From NCBI RefSeq assembly GCF_023715505.1, contig NZ_JAMBOH010000011.1, positions 143,525 to 207,524 of the forward strand: DNA of 64,000 bases, written 5' to 3'. Below the pieces are notes generated by a model. It had not been told where the DNA came from. It saw only the letters and a program-made list of their open reading frames with translations, and ran no database searches. Origin of the DNA: Neobacillus cucumis. Its GTDB lineage: Bacteria; Bacillota; Bacilli; Bacillales_B; DSM-18226. This document shows, in pieces, positions 52,770 through 61,803 of this stretch; positions within the stretch are counted from its first letter, which is position 1, and each line of letters starts with the position of its first letter. A program made the position numbers and the translations under genes.

Positions 52770-53726
52770 CTAACCTAAAAGCTTTTCTAGTAATCTATAT
52801 TTATCCTGCTTATCCGCTATTTCGGAATTTACGCAGCCCAGTTCTTTATGAATGATTTTATTTTCTTTCATTCCAACAGCTAGACCCGAATATCCATTTA
52901 TCAACAGTTCTACTGCCTTAACGCCCATATTACTTGCCAATACCCGATCAAATGCGGATGCATTTCCCCCTCTTTGGATGAAACCTAATGAGGTAGTTCT
53001 TACACTAATGTTTAACTTCTTTTCAATGTAGTGCTGCATTTCCTGCAAATCATACATTCTTTCGGTAACGATGACGAGGTTATCATTTCTTCCACGGCTC
53101 ATTCTTAAACGTAATTCTGAACAGATAGAATATAAATCTAATGGTCTTTCTGGAGTAGAGATGATTTCTCCTCCACCTGCTAAAGCAGAATATAAAGCTA
53201 AATCGCCGCAATATCTTCCCATCACTTCGACAATTGTGGTTTTATCATGTGAATAATCAGTATCTTTAATTTTACCGATACACTCCAATACCGTATTTAA
53301 AGTGGTATCAAATCCGATTGAATAATCGGTATAAGCTAAATCATTGTCAATCGTCCCAGGTATTCCGATCACATTTATACCTAGTTTATGTAATTTTTCA
53401 GCTCCTTTTAAAGATCCTTCCCCACCTATGACAATCAAGGAATCTATATCCAGATCTTTCAATACATTAAAAGCCTTCTTTCGTCCTGTTTCCTCCATGA
53501 ATTCTAAGGATCTTGACGTTTTTAAAATCGTACCGCCACGATCGGCAATATCTTCTACTTCTTGGGATGTTAATTCATGAATCTTACCATCAATTAAACC
53601 TTGGAATCCGCCCTGTATCCCCATTACGTCCACATGATAGTGACTTGATGCTTTTACTACTGCCCTTATAGCAGCATTCATTCCTGGGGCATCGCCGCCA
53701 CTTGTTAGGACCCCTAGTTTTTTCAT
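52770..53726 (-). CDS. 6-phosphofructokinase paralogue with D103E change
   Basis: 318-aa PfkA-type kinase, start ATG 53726 (GAGGTG upstream). VLTSGGDAPGMNAAIRAVV, catalytic PGTIDNDLAYTDYSIGF (D127), EVMGRYCGDLAL and LGFIQRGGNASAFDR are present. The Mg/ATP motif GGDGS reads GGEGS here (E103 instead of D103), and the loop around residue 72 (TILKTSRSLEF) differs from GTFLGSARFPEF of E. coli PfkA. Bacilli carry a housekeeping pfkA beside pyk, so this is probably a pathway-specific sugar-phosphate kinase. Substrate uncertain. Confidence 0.85.
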   Translation of the reverse strand: MKKLGVLTSGGDAPGMNAAIRAVVKASSHYHVDVMGIQGGFQGLIDGKIHELTSQEVEDIADRGGTILKTSRSLEFMEETGRKKAFNVLKDLDIDSLIVIGGEGSLKGAEKLHKLGINVIGIPGTIDNDLAYTDYSIGFDTTLNTVLECIGKIKDTDYSHDKTTIVEVMGRYCGDLALYSALAGGGEIISTPERPLDLYSICSELRLRMSRGRNDNLVIVTERMYDLQEMQHYIEKKLNISVRTTSLGFIQRGGNASAFDRVLASNMGVKAVELLINGYSGLAVGMKENKIIHKELGCVNSEIADKQDKYRLLEKLLG

Positions 53727-53790
53727 GGCCAATACACCTCTACACGATATCAATTTATATAAAGTTTCAATTTAGTATAGATAGATTTTC

Positions 53791-55122
53791 TTAACTTATT
53801 TGTTTCAGTTTTTTTTCTAATTTCCTACTCTTAACCTTACCTGATTGTTTTACCAAGAAAACAATAATACAAGAACTTAATATCATACTTACACCTAAGA
53901 AAATCATACTTATATTAAAGGAACCTGTTGTATCCTTAATATAACCCACAATGTAAGGTCCGAAAAATCCACCAAGATTTCCCACACTATTGATAAGGGC
54001 AATCGCGCCTCCAGCTGCGGCTCCAGTTAAGAAAGAAGGTGGAATGGCCCAAAATGGAGCGTATGCCCCAAATGCCCCGCATAATGAAATGGTTAGAAAT
54101 ACAAATGATAAGACAATGCTTGCATTAGCAATATAGCTGCTGACAATCATCGCAATCGCACTTATGGTTAAACATACAGCAACATGCCAGCGTCTCTCAT
54201 TCTTCTTATCTGAATGGTTGCCAACTAGAATCATCGTCACCACGGCACAAATATACATAGGAAATAAAATCCAACCCATACTTTGAGTGCTAATAGATAT
54301 TTTTTCAGATAAGCCTTTTGAAATTGTCGGTAAAAACATGTTAATCCCGTAATATCCAACCATCCAGCAAAAATATCCGGCGGATAAAATGAGAACGTCT
54401 CGATCCTTTAAAGCCTGCAGGAAGGTGTAGTGTTTCACCTGCTGCTTTTCAAGTTTCTCTTTTGTTGTAACGTCAATTAACCATTTTTTCTCTTCTTTGT
54501 TCAACCAATTTACTTTTTCAATTTGATCGTCAAGATAGAAATAACATATAACACCTAAGATTACAGATGGAATGGCTTCAGAAATAAACAACCATTGCCA
54601 TCCTGCCAAACCAAACCAGTTAACGCTTAGCAAGTAAGTACATAATAGAGCACCTATAGCATTTGTACTTGGTATTGCCACCATAAATCCGGCAATCGCT
54701 TTTGCATGATGTTTCGTTTGATAAAAACCGCTTAAATAAGATACCATACATGGATAAAAACTGGCCTCAGCAACACCTAAAAGAAATCGTACAGTATAAA
54801 ATTGTATGGGAGTATGGACGAACGTTTCTAAAAAAGCAAGGATGCCCCATGTAACCATGATCCTGCTAATCCATTTCCGCGGTCCAATTTTAGCCATCAT
54901 CGCACTGCCCGGTACCTCTAAAAGGAAGTATCCAAGGAAAAAGATTCCGGCTCCGAATCCGAAAATAGCATTCGAAAAACCTAAATCATTGTTTATTTGC
55001 AGGGCAGCATATCCAATATTCACCCGATCAAGTACAGATATCGAAAAACATAGAAACAGAAATGGAATTAATCTTAATGTAACTTTTTTAGTAGTTGAAC
55101 GCTCTAGTGCGAGTTGATCCAA
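53791..55122 (-). CDS. MFS transporter, ACS family (copy 1)
   Basis: 443-aa permease, 12 TM helices: TLRLIPFLFLCFSISVLDRVNIGYAALQI, GVAEASFYPCMVSYLSGFYQTKHHAKAI and IPPSFLTGAAAGGAIALINSVGNLGG. Start TTG 55122 behind AGGGGGAA. It is a near duplicate of the 59098-60429 protein: same length, same TTG start, most residues identical. Family members take up sugar acids or phthalate-type anions. Probably co-transcribed with the pfkA paralogue 65 bases downstream. Operator-like site at 55397-55412. Confidence 0.9.
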   Translation of the reverse strand: MDQLALERSTTKKVTLRLIPFLFLCFSISVLDRVNIGYAALQINNDLGFSNAIFGFGAGIFFLGYFLLEVPGSAMMAKIGPRKWISRIMVTWGILAFLETFVHTPIQFYTVRFLLGVAEASFYPCMVSYLSGFYQTKHHAKAIAGFMVAIPSTNAIGALLCTYLLSVNWFGLAGWQWLFISEAIPSVILGVICYFYLDDQIEKVNWLNKEEKKWLIDVTTKEKLEKQQVKHYTFLQALKDRDVLILSAGYFCWMVGYYGINMFLPTISKGLSEKISISTQSMGWILFPMYICAVVTMILVGNHSDKKNERRWHVAVCLTISAIAMIVSSYIANASIVLSFVFLTISLCGAFGAYAPFWAIPPSFLTGAAAGGAIALINSVGNLGGFFGPYIVGYIKDTTGSFNISMIFLGVSMILSSCIIVFLVKQSGKVKSRKLEKKLKQIS

Positions 55123-55485
55123 AATAATTCCCCCTTATCTTGTTGTCCCTTCCTTATTCCAAGCCATCATCTCATTAAAGGTTAAAGGGAATTAATTCTC
55201 ATTTAAAAGAGAGTTCCCCTAAGAAAGATTTAAAATCACTAATATTTAACCCATTGTAAACCCATACATCAAACGCTTCCAAAAACTTCTAACTTACTTT
55301 GTCAATACAAATAGATAGGGCGACTCTCCTATTCTTCTATTATATAAATATATAAATGTAAAATTTCTGCATAGCCGCTCCCTATCCATTTTGTCTACTT
55401 GTATACTAAGTTCCCTATTTTGCATTAAGTATATCTTTGCATGTAAGGGTTGTCAATACGATTTTGCATGGAAAACTTAATAGGT
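55123..55485. promoter_or_regulatory. Promoter region of MFS copy 1 with GntR operator at 55397-55412
   Basis: ACTTGTATACTAAGTT at 55397-55412, preceded by TTGTCT, is one of four related sites in this locus (others at 58886, 61624 and 62524). AAACGCTTCCA near 55270 is a poor cre-like match. No gene lies here. Confidence 0.7.
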
Positions 55486-56196
55486 CTAATCCTTCCAATA
55501 CCGATCATATAAGTTGTTCATATGTTTATTCATGACTTCGACTGCCTCTTTTTCGTCGTGATCCTCAATGGCTTTTATAAGTAATTGATGCTCATAAAAA
55601 TTAATGTCTCGATAATCCGGTCGAGTGACCGTTCGATCCCGAATAAATTCCCACATTTCTTGTTGTTTCATTGCATTACTAATAGCCGCCATAATGTTAA
55701 TAAATAAGTCATTATGAGAGGCCTTTGCAATACTAAAATGTAATTTGTGGTCTGTTTCTGGTACATAAACACCAGCCTTGGTTTCTTTCTCCATTTCCTC
55801 GATGGTCGAACGAAGTTCTTCAATGTCTTCATCAGTTGCTCTTTCAGCTGCAAATTTAATAATGAGAGGCTCTATAGTCATCCTTGCTTCAACAATATCT
55901 TCTGGGGATATCGATTTAAAAAAAATGGCCGATTCAGAATGATCAGGTGTAATCTGATTACTTTTCACATAAACTCCTTCACCTTGGCGGGAATAGATAA
56001 TTCCATTCAATTCTAATGCACTTAGGGCCTGTCGGATGGGAACTCGGCTTACACCAAATTGTTCGCACAGCTCTCTTTCGGCAGGCAATTTATCACCTTT
56101 TTTAAATGAACCCAATTCGATTTCAGACAGGATTTGATGATAAATTTGCATATATAATTTCTTACTGGCCACTGGATTAAAATTAATATCAACCAC
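55486..56196 (-). CDS. GntR/FadR-family regulator (copy 1)
   Basis: About 236 aa. N-terminal winged helix (KLPAERELCEQFGVSRVPIRQALSALELNGIIYSRQGEG in pieces) and FCD domain (EARMTIEPLIIKFAAERATDEDIEEL). Strongly similar to the 61804-62493 protein throughout. The start is odd: where copy 2 has ATG-AAT-TTT, this gene has ATT-AAT-TTT, so it must begin at GTG 56196, which overlaps the GAGGAG ribosome site, or at the rare ATT (56187). Follows the SDR gene after a terminator-like hairpin. Confidence 0.88.
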   Translation of the reverse strand: MVDINFNPVASKKLYMQIYHQILSEIELGSFKKGDKLPAERELCEQFGVSRVPIRQALSALELNGIIYSRQGEGVYVKSNQITPDHSESAIFFKSISPEDIVEARMTIEPLIIKFAAERATDEDIEELRSTIEEMEKETKAGVYVPETDHKLHFSIAKASHNDLFINIMAAISNAMKQQEMWEFIRDRTVTRPDYRDINFYEHQLLIKAIEDHDEKEAVEVMNKHMNNLYDRYWKD

Positions 56197-56222
56197 TCCT
56201 CTGCAGTGTTCATTAAAATGAC

Positions 56223-56249
56223 ACAGGCATTCCTAACTGGAATGCCTGT
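56223..56249 (-). terminator. Hairpin between SDR and GntR copy 1
   Basis: ACAGGCATTCC and GGAATGCCTGT around a five-base loop, 16 bases after the SDR stop. The T run is weak, so it may act as an attenuator rather than a full stop. Confidence 0.65.
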
Positions 56250-56264
56250 ACCGTTAGGACAAAA

Positions 56265-57023
56265 TTAATCCATGTGTGACCCGCCATTAATATCAATTTC
56301 TTCTCCTGTAATGTAGGATGCTTCTTGTGAAACTAAGAAAGCAATCGTTGCCGCAATCTCCTCAGTCTCACCTGGTCTTCCCATTGGAATTCCATCGATC
56401 ACTTTCTTTGCTTCCTCTTCAGGAAGGGACTTCCAAATGTCTGTATTAACAAGACCTGGTGCCACACAGTTTACAGTGATTCCATCAAGAGCAACTTCAC
56501 GGGCTAGATTCTTAGAAAATCCTAATACGGCAGCCTTTGAAGCAGAATAGTGCGGTCCACCAAATACTCCGCCACCTCGTTTAGCGGAAACGGAGGAAAG
56601 ACTTACGATTCGGCCATACTTTTGATTTTTCATCGTTTTTAGTACGGCTTGAGTGCATAAGAATAGTCCAAACATGTTGACATTAAATACTTTGTTGATG
56701 TCCTCTAAAGTCATATCTTGAACGGTTACTTTTTGTGAAATTCCAGCATTATTGACAAGGATATCAATTCTGCCATAGGTTTGTAGAACCTTTTCTACCA
56801 TGGCTTCATTCGATTCTTTGCTGGTTACATTTAATTCAACACCAAAAGCTTTTCCGCCAGCTTCTTTAATCTCATTAACGACTTCATGAACTCCATCCAT
56901 ATTAAGGTCAGCGATAACCACTGCTGCCCCCTGTTTTGCAAGGGTAAGTGCAATTGTACGTCCAATCCCCTTTTTTGAACCACTGCCTGTAACGATCGCT
57001 ACTCTATTTTCTAATTCAAACAT
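56265..57023 (-). CDS. SDR-family dehydrogenase of the transketolase operon
   Basis: 252-aa FabG-like short-chain dehydrogenase: VTGSGSKKGIGRTIALTLA, NNAGIS, catalytic S (SLSSVSAKRGGG) and YSASKAA, and C-terminal ITGEEIDINGGSHMD. AGGAGAG ribosome site. Third gene of tktN-tktC-SDR, so a sugar, polyol or sugar-acid substrate is more likely than a fatty acyl chain. Confidence 0.9.
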   Translation of the reverse strand: MFELENRVAIVTGSGSKKGIGRTIALTLAKQGAAVVIADLNMDGVHEVVNEIKEAGGKAFGVELNVTSKESNEAMVEKVLQTYGRIDILVNNAGISQKVTVQDMTLEDINKVFNVNMFGLFLCTQAVLKTMKNQKYGRIVSLSSVSAKRGGGVFGGPHYSASKAAVLGFSKNLAREVALDGITVNCVAPGLVNTDIWKSLPEEEAKKVIDGIPMGRPGETEEIAATIAFLVSQEASYITGEEIDINGGSHMD

Positions 57024-57047
57024 GTTTCATCTCTCCTCGGTCATTTA

Positions 57048-58001
57048 TTAGTTTTTGAGTAAATCTTTTGCTGTAGTGACAATATTTTCAATTGTAATAC
57101 CATTAAGCTCTAACAACGTTTCATATGGGGCCGACTGCCCGAATTGATCCTGAACCCCAATTCTTCTCACAATCCCTTTGCCTTCTTCAGCAACTACTTC
57201 ACATACCGCACTTCCTAGACCATTTAAAATATTATGGTCTTCAACTGTAATGATTTTGCCGATATTTAGACAGTCAACGACTGCTTCTCTATCTAGTGGC
57301 TTTATCGTATGCATGTCTAGCAGTTTTACAGATATACCTTCTTTTTCTAATTGCTTTGCTGCTTCTAAGGCAAGATAGACGGTGTCACCATTTGCAATAA
57401 TCGCGAGATCCTTTCCGTCCTTGATCTGCTTTGCTTTCCCAATCGTAAATTCTTCATTTTCATCATATAGAACCGGAACGGTATCTCTAGTAAAACGAAG
57501 ATAGACCGGACCATACAATTCAGCGGCTTGTTCGATTAATTTCCTAGTAGAATAATAGTCAGCACCCATAATGACCGTCATATTTGGAATCGTTCTTAAT
57601 ACACCCATATCTTCGATGCTTTGATGACTTGCTCCATCATTCGCTGGAGTAAGTCCGCCATGAGAACAGGCTATTTTTACATTTAGGTTGGGGTAACAAA
57701 TTTCTTGTCTGATTTGCTCCGCCATTCTTAGTGAACCAAATACTGCGTAAGTGCTTACAAAGGGGATTTTACCTGTTGTCGCAAGTCCTGCCGCTAATCC
57801 AGCACCATTTTGTTCAGCTATACCGACATTTACATGCTGATTTGGAAATTGCTTGGCAAATTCTGTCGTCTTGCAAGACTTACCAATATCAATATCCACC
57901 ACATAAATATTTTTGTTCTTTTTCCCCAATCGTACAATTTCATCACCGAAGGCTTCTCTGGTAGCTTTTTTAACTACAACATCTTTCTCCATTAAGCTCA
58001 T
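57048..58001 (-). CDS. Transketolase, C-terminal subunit (Pyr/TKC part)
   Basis: 317-aa protein matching the pyrimidine-binding and C-terminal domains of transketolase: FPNQHVNVGIAEQNGAGLAAGLA (TPP-activating glutamate in AEQN), SHGGLTPANDGASHQSIEDM and YLRFTRDTVPVLY. ATG 58001 overlaps the TktN stop (TAATG) behind GGGGGG. Pairs with the N subunit to form an active enzyme. Split transketolases are frequent in dedicated catabolic operons (for example apulose 4-phosphate or sulfofructose pathways). Confidence 0.93.
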   Translation of the reverse strand: MSLMEKDVVVKKATREAFGDEIVRLGKKNKNIYVVDIDIGKSCKTTEFAKQFPNQHVNVGIAEQNGAGLAAGLATTGKIPFVSTYAVFGSLRMAEQIRQEICYPNLNVKIACSHGGLTPANDGASHQSIEDMGVLRTIPNMTVIMGADYYSTRKLIEQAAELYGPVYLRFTRDTVPVLYDENEEFTIGKAKQIKDGKDLAIIANGDTVYLALEAAKQLEKEGISVKLLDMHTIKPLDREAVVDCLNIGKIITVEDHNILNGLGSAVCEVVAEEGKGIVRRIGVQDQFGQSAPYETLLELNGITIENIVTTAKDLLKN

Positions 58002-58834
58002 TATTTTAACCCCCCTGCTACTTCTTCAATTGCATTCAGAAACTCGACATCATTCGGAGCAACACCATGCCATCCAACGGAATGTTCCATAAAAGATACT
58101 CCCTTACCTTTTACCGTGTTAAGAACAATACATTTTGGTTTTTCGTTTTTAGCTTCGCGAATATAATCTAATGTTTCAACAATCTGTTCCATTGAATGTC
58201 CATCGATTCTTCTCGTTTCAAAACCAAAGGCCTGGAATTTCTTTTCTAAATCCTGGTTTGGCATAATTTCTTCGGTTGTACCATCAATTTGCAATCCATT
58301 GTCATCCACGAAAACAACTAAATTATCCAACTTATACTTAACAGCACTTTGTGCAGCTTCCCATATTTGGCCTTCTTGACACTCCCCATCTCCTAAAATA
58401 GCGAATACTCGATAATCCTTTGAATCCCTTTTTCCTCCCAGTGCCATACCAACTGCACAAGAAAGTCCCTGTCCTAAAGACCCTGTAGAAATATCAATAC
58501 CTGGACACTTTTTCATATCTGGATGTCCTTGGAATGGAGAACCAAACTTTCTTAACGTGTAAATGGTGTCATAAGGTACATAACCTCGTAAAGCTAATGC
58601 TGAATATTGGATCGGACACACATGCCCTTTTGATAGTACAAACCGATCACGATCTTCCCATTGGGGATTATTCGGATCAATGTTCATTTCTCTAAAATAA
58701 AGTGCCGTTACCACATCTGCTGCAGATAAGGAGCCTCCTGGATGTCCTGATTGCGCTTCGTGTATCATCGTGAGAGCGGTTTTCCTCATCTCAATCGCTT
58801 TTTGCTTTAATTCTTCAATACCAACATCTTTCAT
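58001..58834 (-). CDS. Transketolase, N-terminal subunit (PP/TPP-binding part)
   Basis: 277-aa TPP-binding half: MIHEAQSGHPGGSLSAADVVTALYF, DRFVLSKGHVCPIQYSAL, GSLGQGLSCAVGMALGGK and the TPP motif GDGECQEGQIWEAAQSAVKYKLDNL in parts. ATG 58834 is preceded by GAGGTG; the TTG at 58852 lacks spacing. First gene of tktN-tktC-SDR. Operator and cre-like sites lie upstream (58886-58933). Confidence 0.93.
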   Translation of the reverse strand: MKDVGIEELKQKAIEMRKTALTMIHEAQSGHPGGSLSAADVVTALYFREMNIDPNNPQWEDRDRFVLSKGHVCPIQYSALALRGYVPYDTIYTLRKFGSPFQGHPDMKKCPGIDISTGSLGQGLSCAVGMALGGKRDSKDYRVFAILGDGECQEGQIWEAAQSAVKYKLDNLVVFVDDNGLQIDGTTEEIMPNQDLEKKFQAFGFETRRIDGHSMEQIVETLDYIREAKNEKPKCIVLNTVKGKGVSFMEHSVGWHGVAPNDVEFLNAIEEVAGGLK

Positions 58835-58885
58835 ACCAGTCACCTCATTCAATTTTGATAAGCTTGTTTTGTTATCTTCTTGTCT

Positions 58886-58901
58886 ACTTGTCTACTAAGT
58901 T
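58886..58901. promoter_or_regulatory. GntR operator upstream of split transketolase operon
   Basis: ACTTGTCTACTAAGTT, preceded by CTTGTCT. Differs by one base from the 55397 site and by one from the 61624 site. Confidence 0.75.
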
Positions 58902-58917
58902 AACTTATGAACTCAGT

Positions 58918-58933
58918 ATAACACCGTTTACAT
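58918..58933 (-). promoter_or_regulatory. Probable cre site upstream of the transketolase operon
   Basis: On the minus strand ATGTAAACGGTGTTAT, one mismatch (TA for CA) from WTGNNANCGNWNNCAW. Catabolite repression would be expected for this type of operon. Confidence 0.5.
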
Positions 58934-59024
58934 ATTTGTCAATAAGGATTTTATAAAAATTAATCAATTGGCAAATCTATAAAAATTTCAACTTTTCTCC
59001 ATAGAATACTGTTTTTTAAAGACA

Positions 59025-59068
59025 AAAAAACCTCCGGTTAACAAATGATTGTTATCCGAAGGTTTGAG
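59025..59068 (-). terminator. Terminator of MFS copy 2
   Basis: On the minus strand CAAACCTTCGGATAAC pairs with GTTAACCGGAGGTTTTTTT, followed by the T run. About 30 bases after the stop. Confidence 0.88.
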
Positions 59069-59097
59069 TCAGCTAGAAGACACAGATAATTAACTTT

Positions 59098-60429
59098 TTA
59101 ACTAGACTTTTCCAATTTATTTTCGACATTCGGCCTTAAAACCTTGCCTGACTGTTTTACTAAGAAAACAATAATACAAGAGCCTACGATCAAACTTACA
59201 CCTAAGAAGACCATGCTAGCGTTAAATGATCCTGTCAGATCCTTAATATATCCAACAATGTACGGTCCAAAGAATCCGCCAAGATTCCCAATACTGTTAA
59301 TAAGTGCAATGGCCCCTGCAGCTGCAGCTTCCGTTAAGAACGATGGAGGAATAGACCAGAATGGTGAGTAGGCGCCAAAAGCTCCACAAAGGGCGATGGT
59401 TAAAAAGACAAATGATAAAACAATACTAGTATTGGCAACCAGGCTGCTAATGACCATTGCAATGGCACTGGTTGTTAAACATGCGGCAACATGCCAGCGC
59501 CGCTCGTTCTTTTTGTCTGAGTGGTTACCAACTAGAATCATCGTCACCATCGCACAAACATACATTAATCCTAAAACCCAACCCATTGATTGAGTACTAA
59601 GAGAGGTTGCTTCCGTTAAACCTTTTGAAATGGTTGGTAAAAACATAACAATTCCATAATAGCCAATCATCCAGCAAAAATATCCGACAGATAAGATTAA
59701 AACATCACGATCCTTTAAAGCCTGCAGGAAAGTGTAGTGTTTAACTTCCTGCTTTTGAAGTTTCTCTTTTGTTGTAATATCAATTAACCATTTTTTCTCC
59801 TCTTTATTTAACCATTTGACATCTTCAATTTTATCATCAAGATAGAAATAGCATACGATACCTAAAATCACAGCTGGAATCGCTTCCATAATAAACATCC
59901 ATTGCCATCCCTCCAAACCTAACCAGTTGACTCCTAGTAAGAAAGTGGAAAGTGGTGAACCTAATGCATTCGCACCTGGTATAGCAACCATAAATCCGGC
60001 AATTGCCTTTGCATGATGTTTGGTTTGATAAAAACCGCTTAAATAAAATACCATGCATGGATAAAAACTAGCTTCAGCAACCCCTAAAAGAAACCGCGCT
60101 GTATAAAATTGCATAGGCGTTTTTACAAAAGCCATAAATATGGCAATGATGGCCCATGTAACCATGATTCTACTAATCCATTTTCTTGGTCCAATTTTCG
60201 TCATAATGGCACTGCCCGGGACCTCTAAAAGGAAATAACCAAGGAAAAAGATCCCTGCCCCAAATCCAAAAACCGCATTCGAAAAACCTAAATCTTGGTT
60301 CATTTGTAGTGCGGCAAATCCAATATTTACTCGATCTAGTATCGATATTGTAAAACATAAAAATAAAAACGGAATTAATCTTAACGTAACCTTTTTAGTA
60401 GTTGAACGCTCTAATTGAAGTATATCCAA
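59098..60429 (-). CDS. MFS transporter, ACS family (copy 2)
   Basis: 443-aa paralogue of the 53791-55122 protein with the same length, TTG start (AGGAGGAA upstream) and near-identical middle. Differences are conservative and spread along the chain (for example FTISILDRVNIGFAALQMNQ versus FSISVLDRVNIGYAALQINN). Downstream of a zinc dehydrogenase in one operon. The two copies may take up two related substrates or simply raise dose. Confidence 0.9.
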   Translation of the reverse strand: MDILQLERSTTKKVTLRLIPFLFLCFTISILDRVNIGFAALQMNQDLGFSNAVFGFGAGIFFLGYFLLEVPGSAIMTKIGPRKWISRIMVTWAIIAIFMAFVKTPMQFYTARFLLGVAEASFYPCMVFYLSGFYQTKHHAKAIAGFMVAIPGANALGSPLSTFLLGVNWLGLEGWQWMFIMEAIPAVILGIVCYFYLDDKIEDVKWLNKEEKKWLIDITTKEKLQKQEVKHYTFLQALKDRDVLILSVGYFCWMIGYYGIVMFLPTISKGLTEATSLSTQSMGWVLGLMYVCAMVTMILVGNHSDKKNERRWHVAACLTTSAIAMVISSLVANTSIVLSFVFLTIALCGAFGAYSPFWSIPPSFLTEAAAAGAIALINSIGNLGGFFGPYIVGYIKDLTGSFNASMVFLGVSLIVGSCIIVFLVKQSGKVLRPNVENKLEKSS

Positions 60430-60550
60430 AATAATTCCTCCTATCGTTCCCTCTGAATTTATTGCAACCCCTTACATAAAACAGTTTTAAAAAAATTGTT
60501 CATTCTCTCTTTTCTCGATAAAATAGGAAAGCTGCTAAAATATAAAACAT

Positions 60551-61576
60551 TTAAAATTTCAATAAAACCTTTATAACATTCTCTAATTTTTGATCAACTA
60601 TATTCATAGCATTCTTGATATCATCGATTGGGATCACCTTTGTTATGAACAAAGAGGTATCAAATGAATTAGTGGCAATTGCCTCAGCCGCAATCTCAAA
60701 ATCCTCTCTCACATACATGTTGGAGCCAATTAATTCTATTTCTTTATTTTGAATGTAAGAAATATCAATTTCTGGTTTTTTGCCAAAAAGAGCAACTTCA
60801 GATACTTTACCGCCTCTTTTGACGGTCTTGAAAGAATCATTCAGAACGGATTGAATTCCTACAGCAATAAATACTGTATCTACTCCTTCACCATCTGTCT
60901 CTTCCAATATTCTTTCAACTGCATCCTCATCATTTGTATTAATTGGAGAAGTGGCACCCAGTTTTTTGGCAATTTCTAAATTATAATCCAAAGCATCTGT
61001 TATGTAGATCTTGGATGCACCTGCGTTTTTGGCAGCTATCATTAAACCCAAACCTATAGGGCCTGCTCCGAGAATAGCTATTTCATCTCCGGGTCCTACT
61101 CCAGCCTTTCTAACAGCGTGAACGCCTACTGCAAGGGGTTCGATTATAGCTCCCTGTTCATAGGATATATTATCTGGCAGCTTTACAATTGTGTTTTCCG
61201 GAACAACGATATATTCACCGAAAGAACCGATCCATTCTTGTGTACCTAATACTCTTTTTTCTTTACAAATATGATATTTTCCAGCTTTGCAAGATCTGCA
61301 AACACCACATCCATACTGAGGCTCCACTGTCACTCGATCCCCTACTGAGACCCCCTTGACTTCTGACCCTGTTTCTACAACCACCCCTGCAAGCTCATGT
61401 CCTGATATGACTGGCGGGATTCGAAAAGGGTGTGTCCCGTGGTACGCATGAATTTCCGAGCCGCATATTCCAGTTACGACCACTTGAATTTTCACTTCAT
61501 TGGCATGTTTTATTACCGGTGAACTAACCTTTTGTAATACGATCGAGTATGGTTTATCAATGACTGCTGCTCTCAT
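60551..61576 (-). CDS. Zinc-dependent sorbitol/threonine-type dehydrogenase
   Basis: 341-aa medium-chain dehydrogenase, start ATG 61576 (AAAGGAGGAG upstream; the frame is open to 61609). Catalytic zinc GICGSEIHAYHG and GHELAGVVVETG; structural zinc CGVCRSCKAGKYHIC; Rossmann IAILGAGPIGLGLMIAAKNAG. GSEIH has glutamate where most relatives have GSDLH. First gene of dehydrogenase-MFS copy 2, under the operator at 61624-61639. Probably oxidises a polyol or aldonate to a keto sugar feeding transketolase. Confidence 0.89.
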   Translation of the reverse strand: MRAAVIDKPYSIVLQKVSSPVIKHANEVKIQVVVTGICGSEIHAYHGTHPFRIPPVISGHELAGVVVETGSEVKGVSVGDRVTVEPQYGCGVCRSCKAGKYHICKEKRVLGTQEWIGSFGEYIVVPENTIVKLPDNISYEQGAIIEPLAVGVHAVRKAGVGPGDEIAILGAGPIGLGLMIAAKNAGASKIYITDALDYNLEIAKKLGATSPINTNDEDAVERILEETDGEGVDTVFIAVGIQSVLNDSFKTVKRGGKVSEVALFGKKPEIDISYIQNKEIELIGSNMYVREDFEIAAEAIATNSFDTSLFITKVIPIDDIKNAMNIVDQKLENVIKVLLKF

Positions 61577-61623
61577 AATCTCCTCCTTTTGTTTTTTACT
61601 CCTGTCCACTTGTTCTCTTGTCC

Positions 61624-61639
61624 ACTTGTCTACTAAGAT
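61624..61639. promoter_or_regulatory. GntR operator upstream of the dehydrogenase
   Basis: ACTTGTCTACTAAGAT with a second partial copy (CCACTTGTTCTCTT, about 61606-61619) just beside it. Confidence 0.72.
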
Positions 61640-61731
61640 GTTATGTATTTAATATACTTTTCTTGATTTTGTTTGTCAATAAGAAAAGTTAGCATTATGA
61701 ATAAACACCATTAAACTAATAGAAAATAAAA

Positions 61732-61764
61732 AAATTCCCCATCATAATTTTTCATGGGGAATTT
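61732..61764 (-). terminator. Terminator of GntR copy 2
   Basis: AATTCCCCAT and ATGGGGAATT around an 11-base loop, T-rich on the minus strand, about 40 bases after the stop. Confidence 0.8.
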
Positions 61765-61803
61765 TGAGTATTGGTACTATACAGTTTTGAAAGATTAATT
61801 CAT

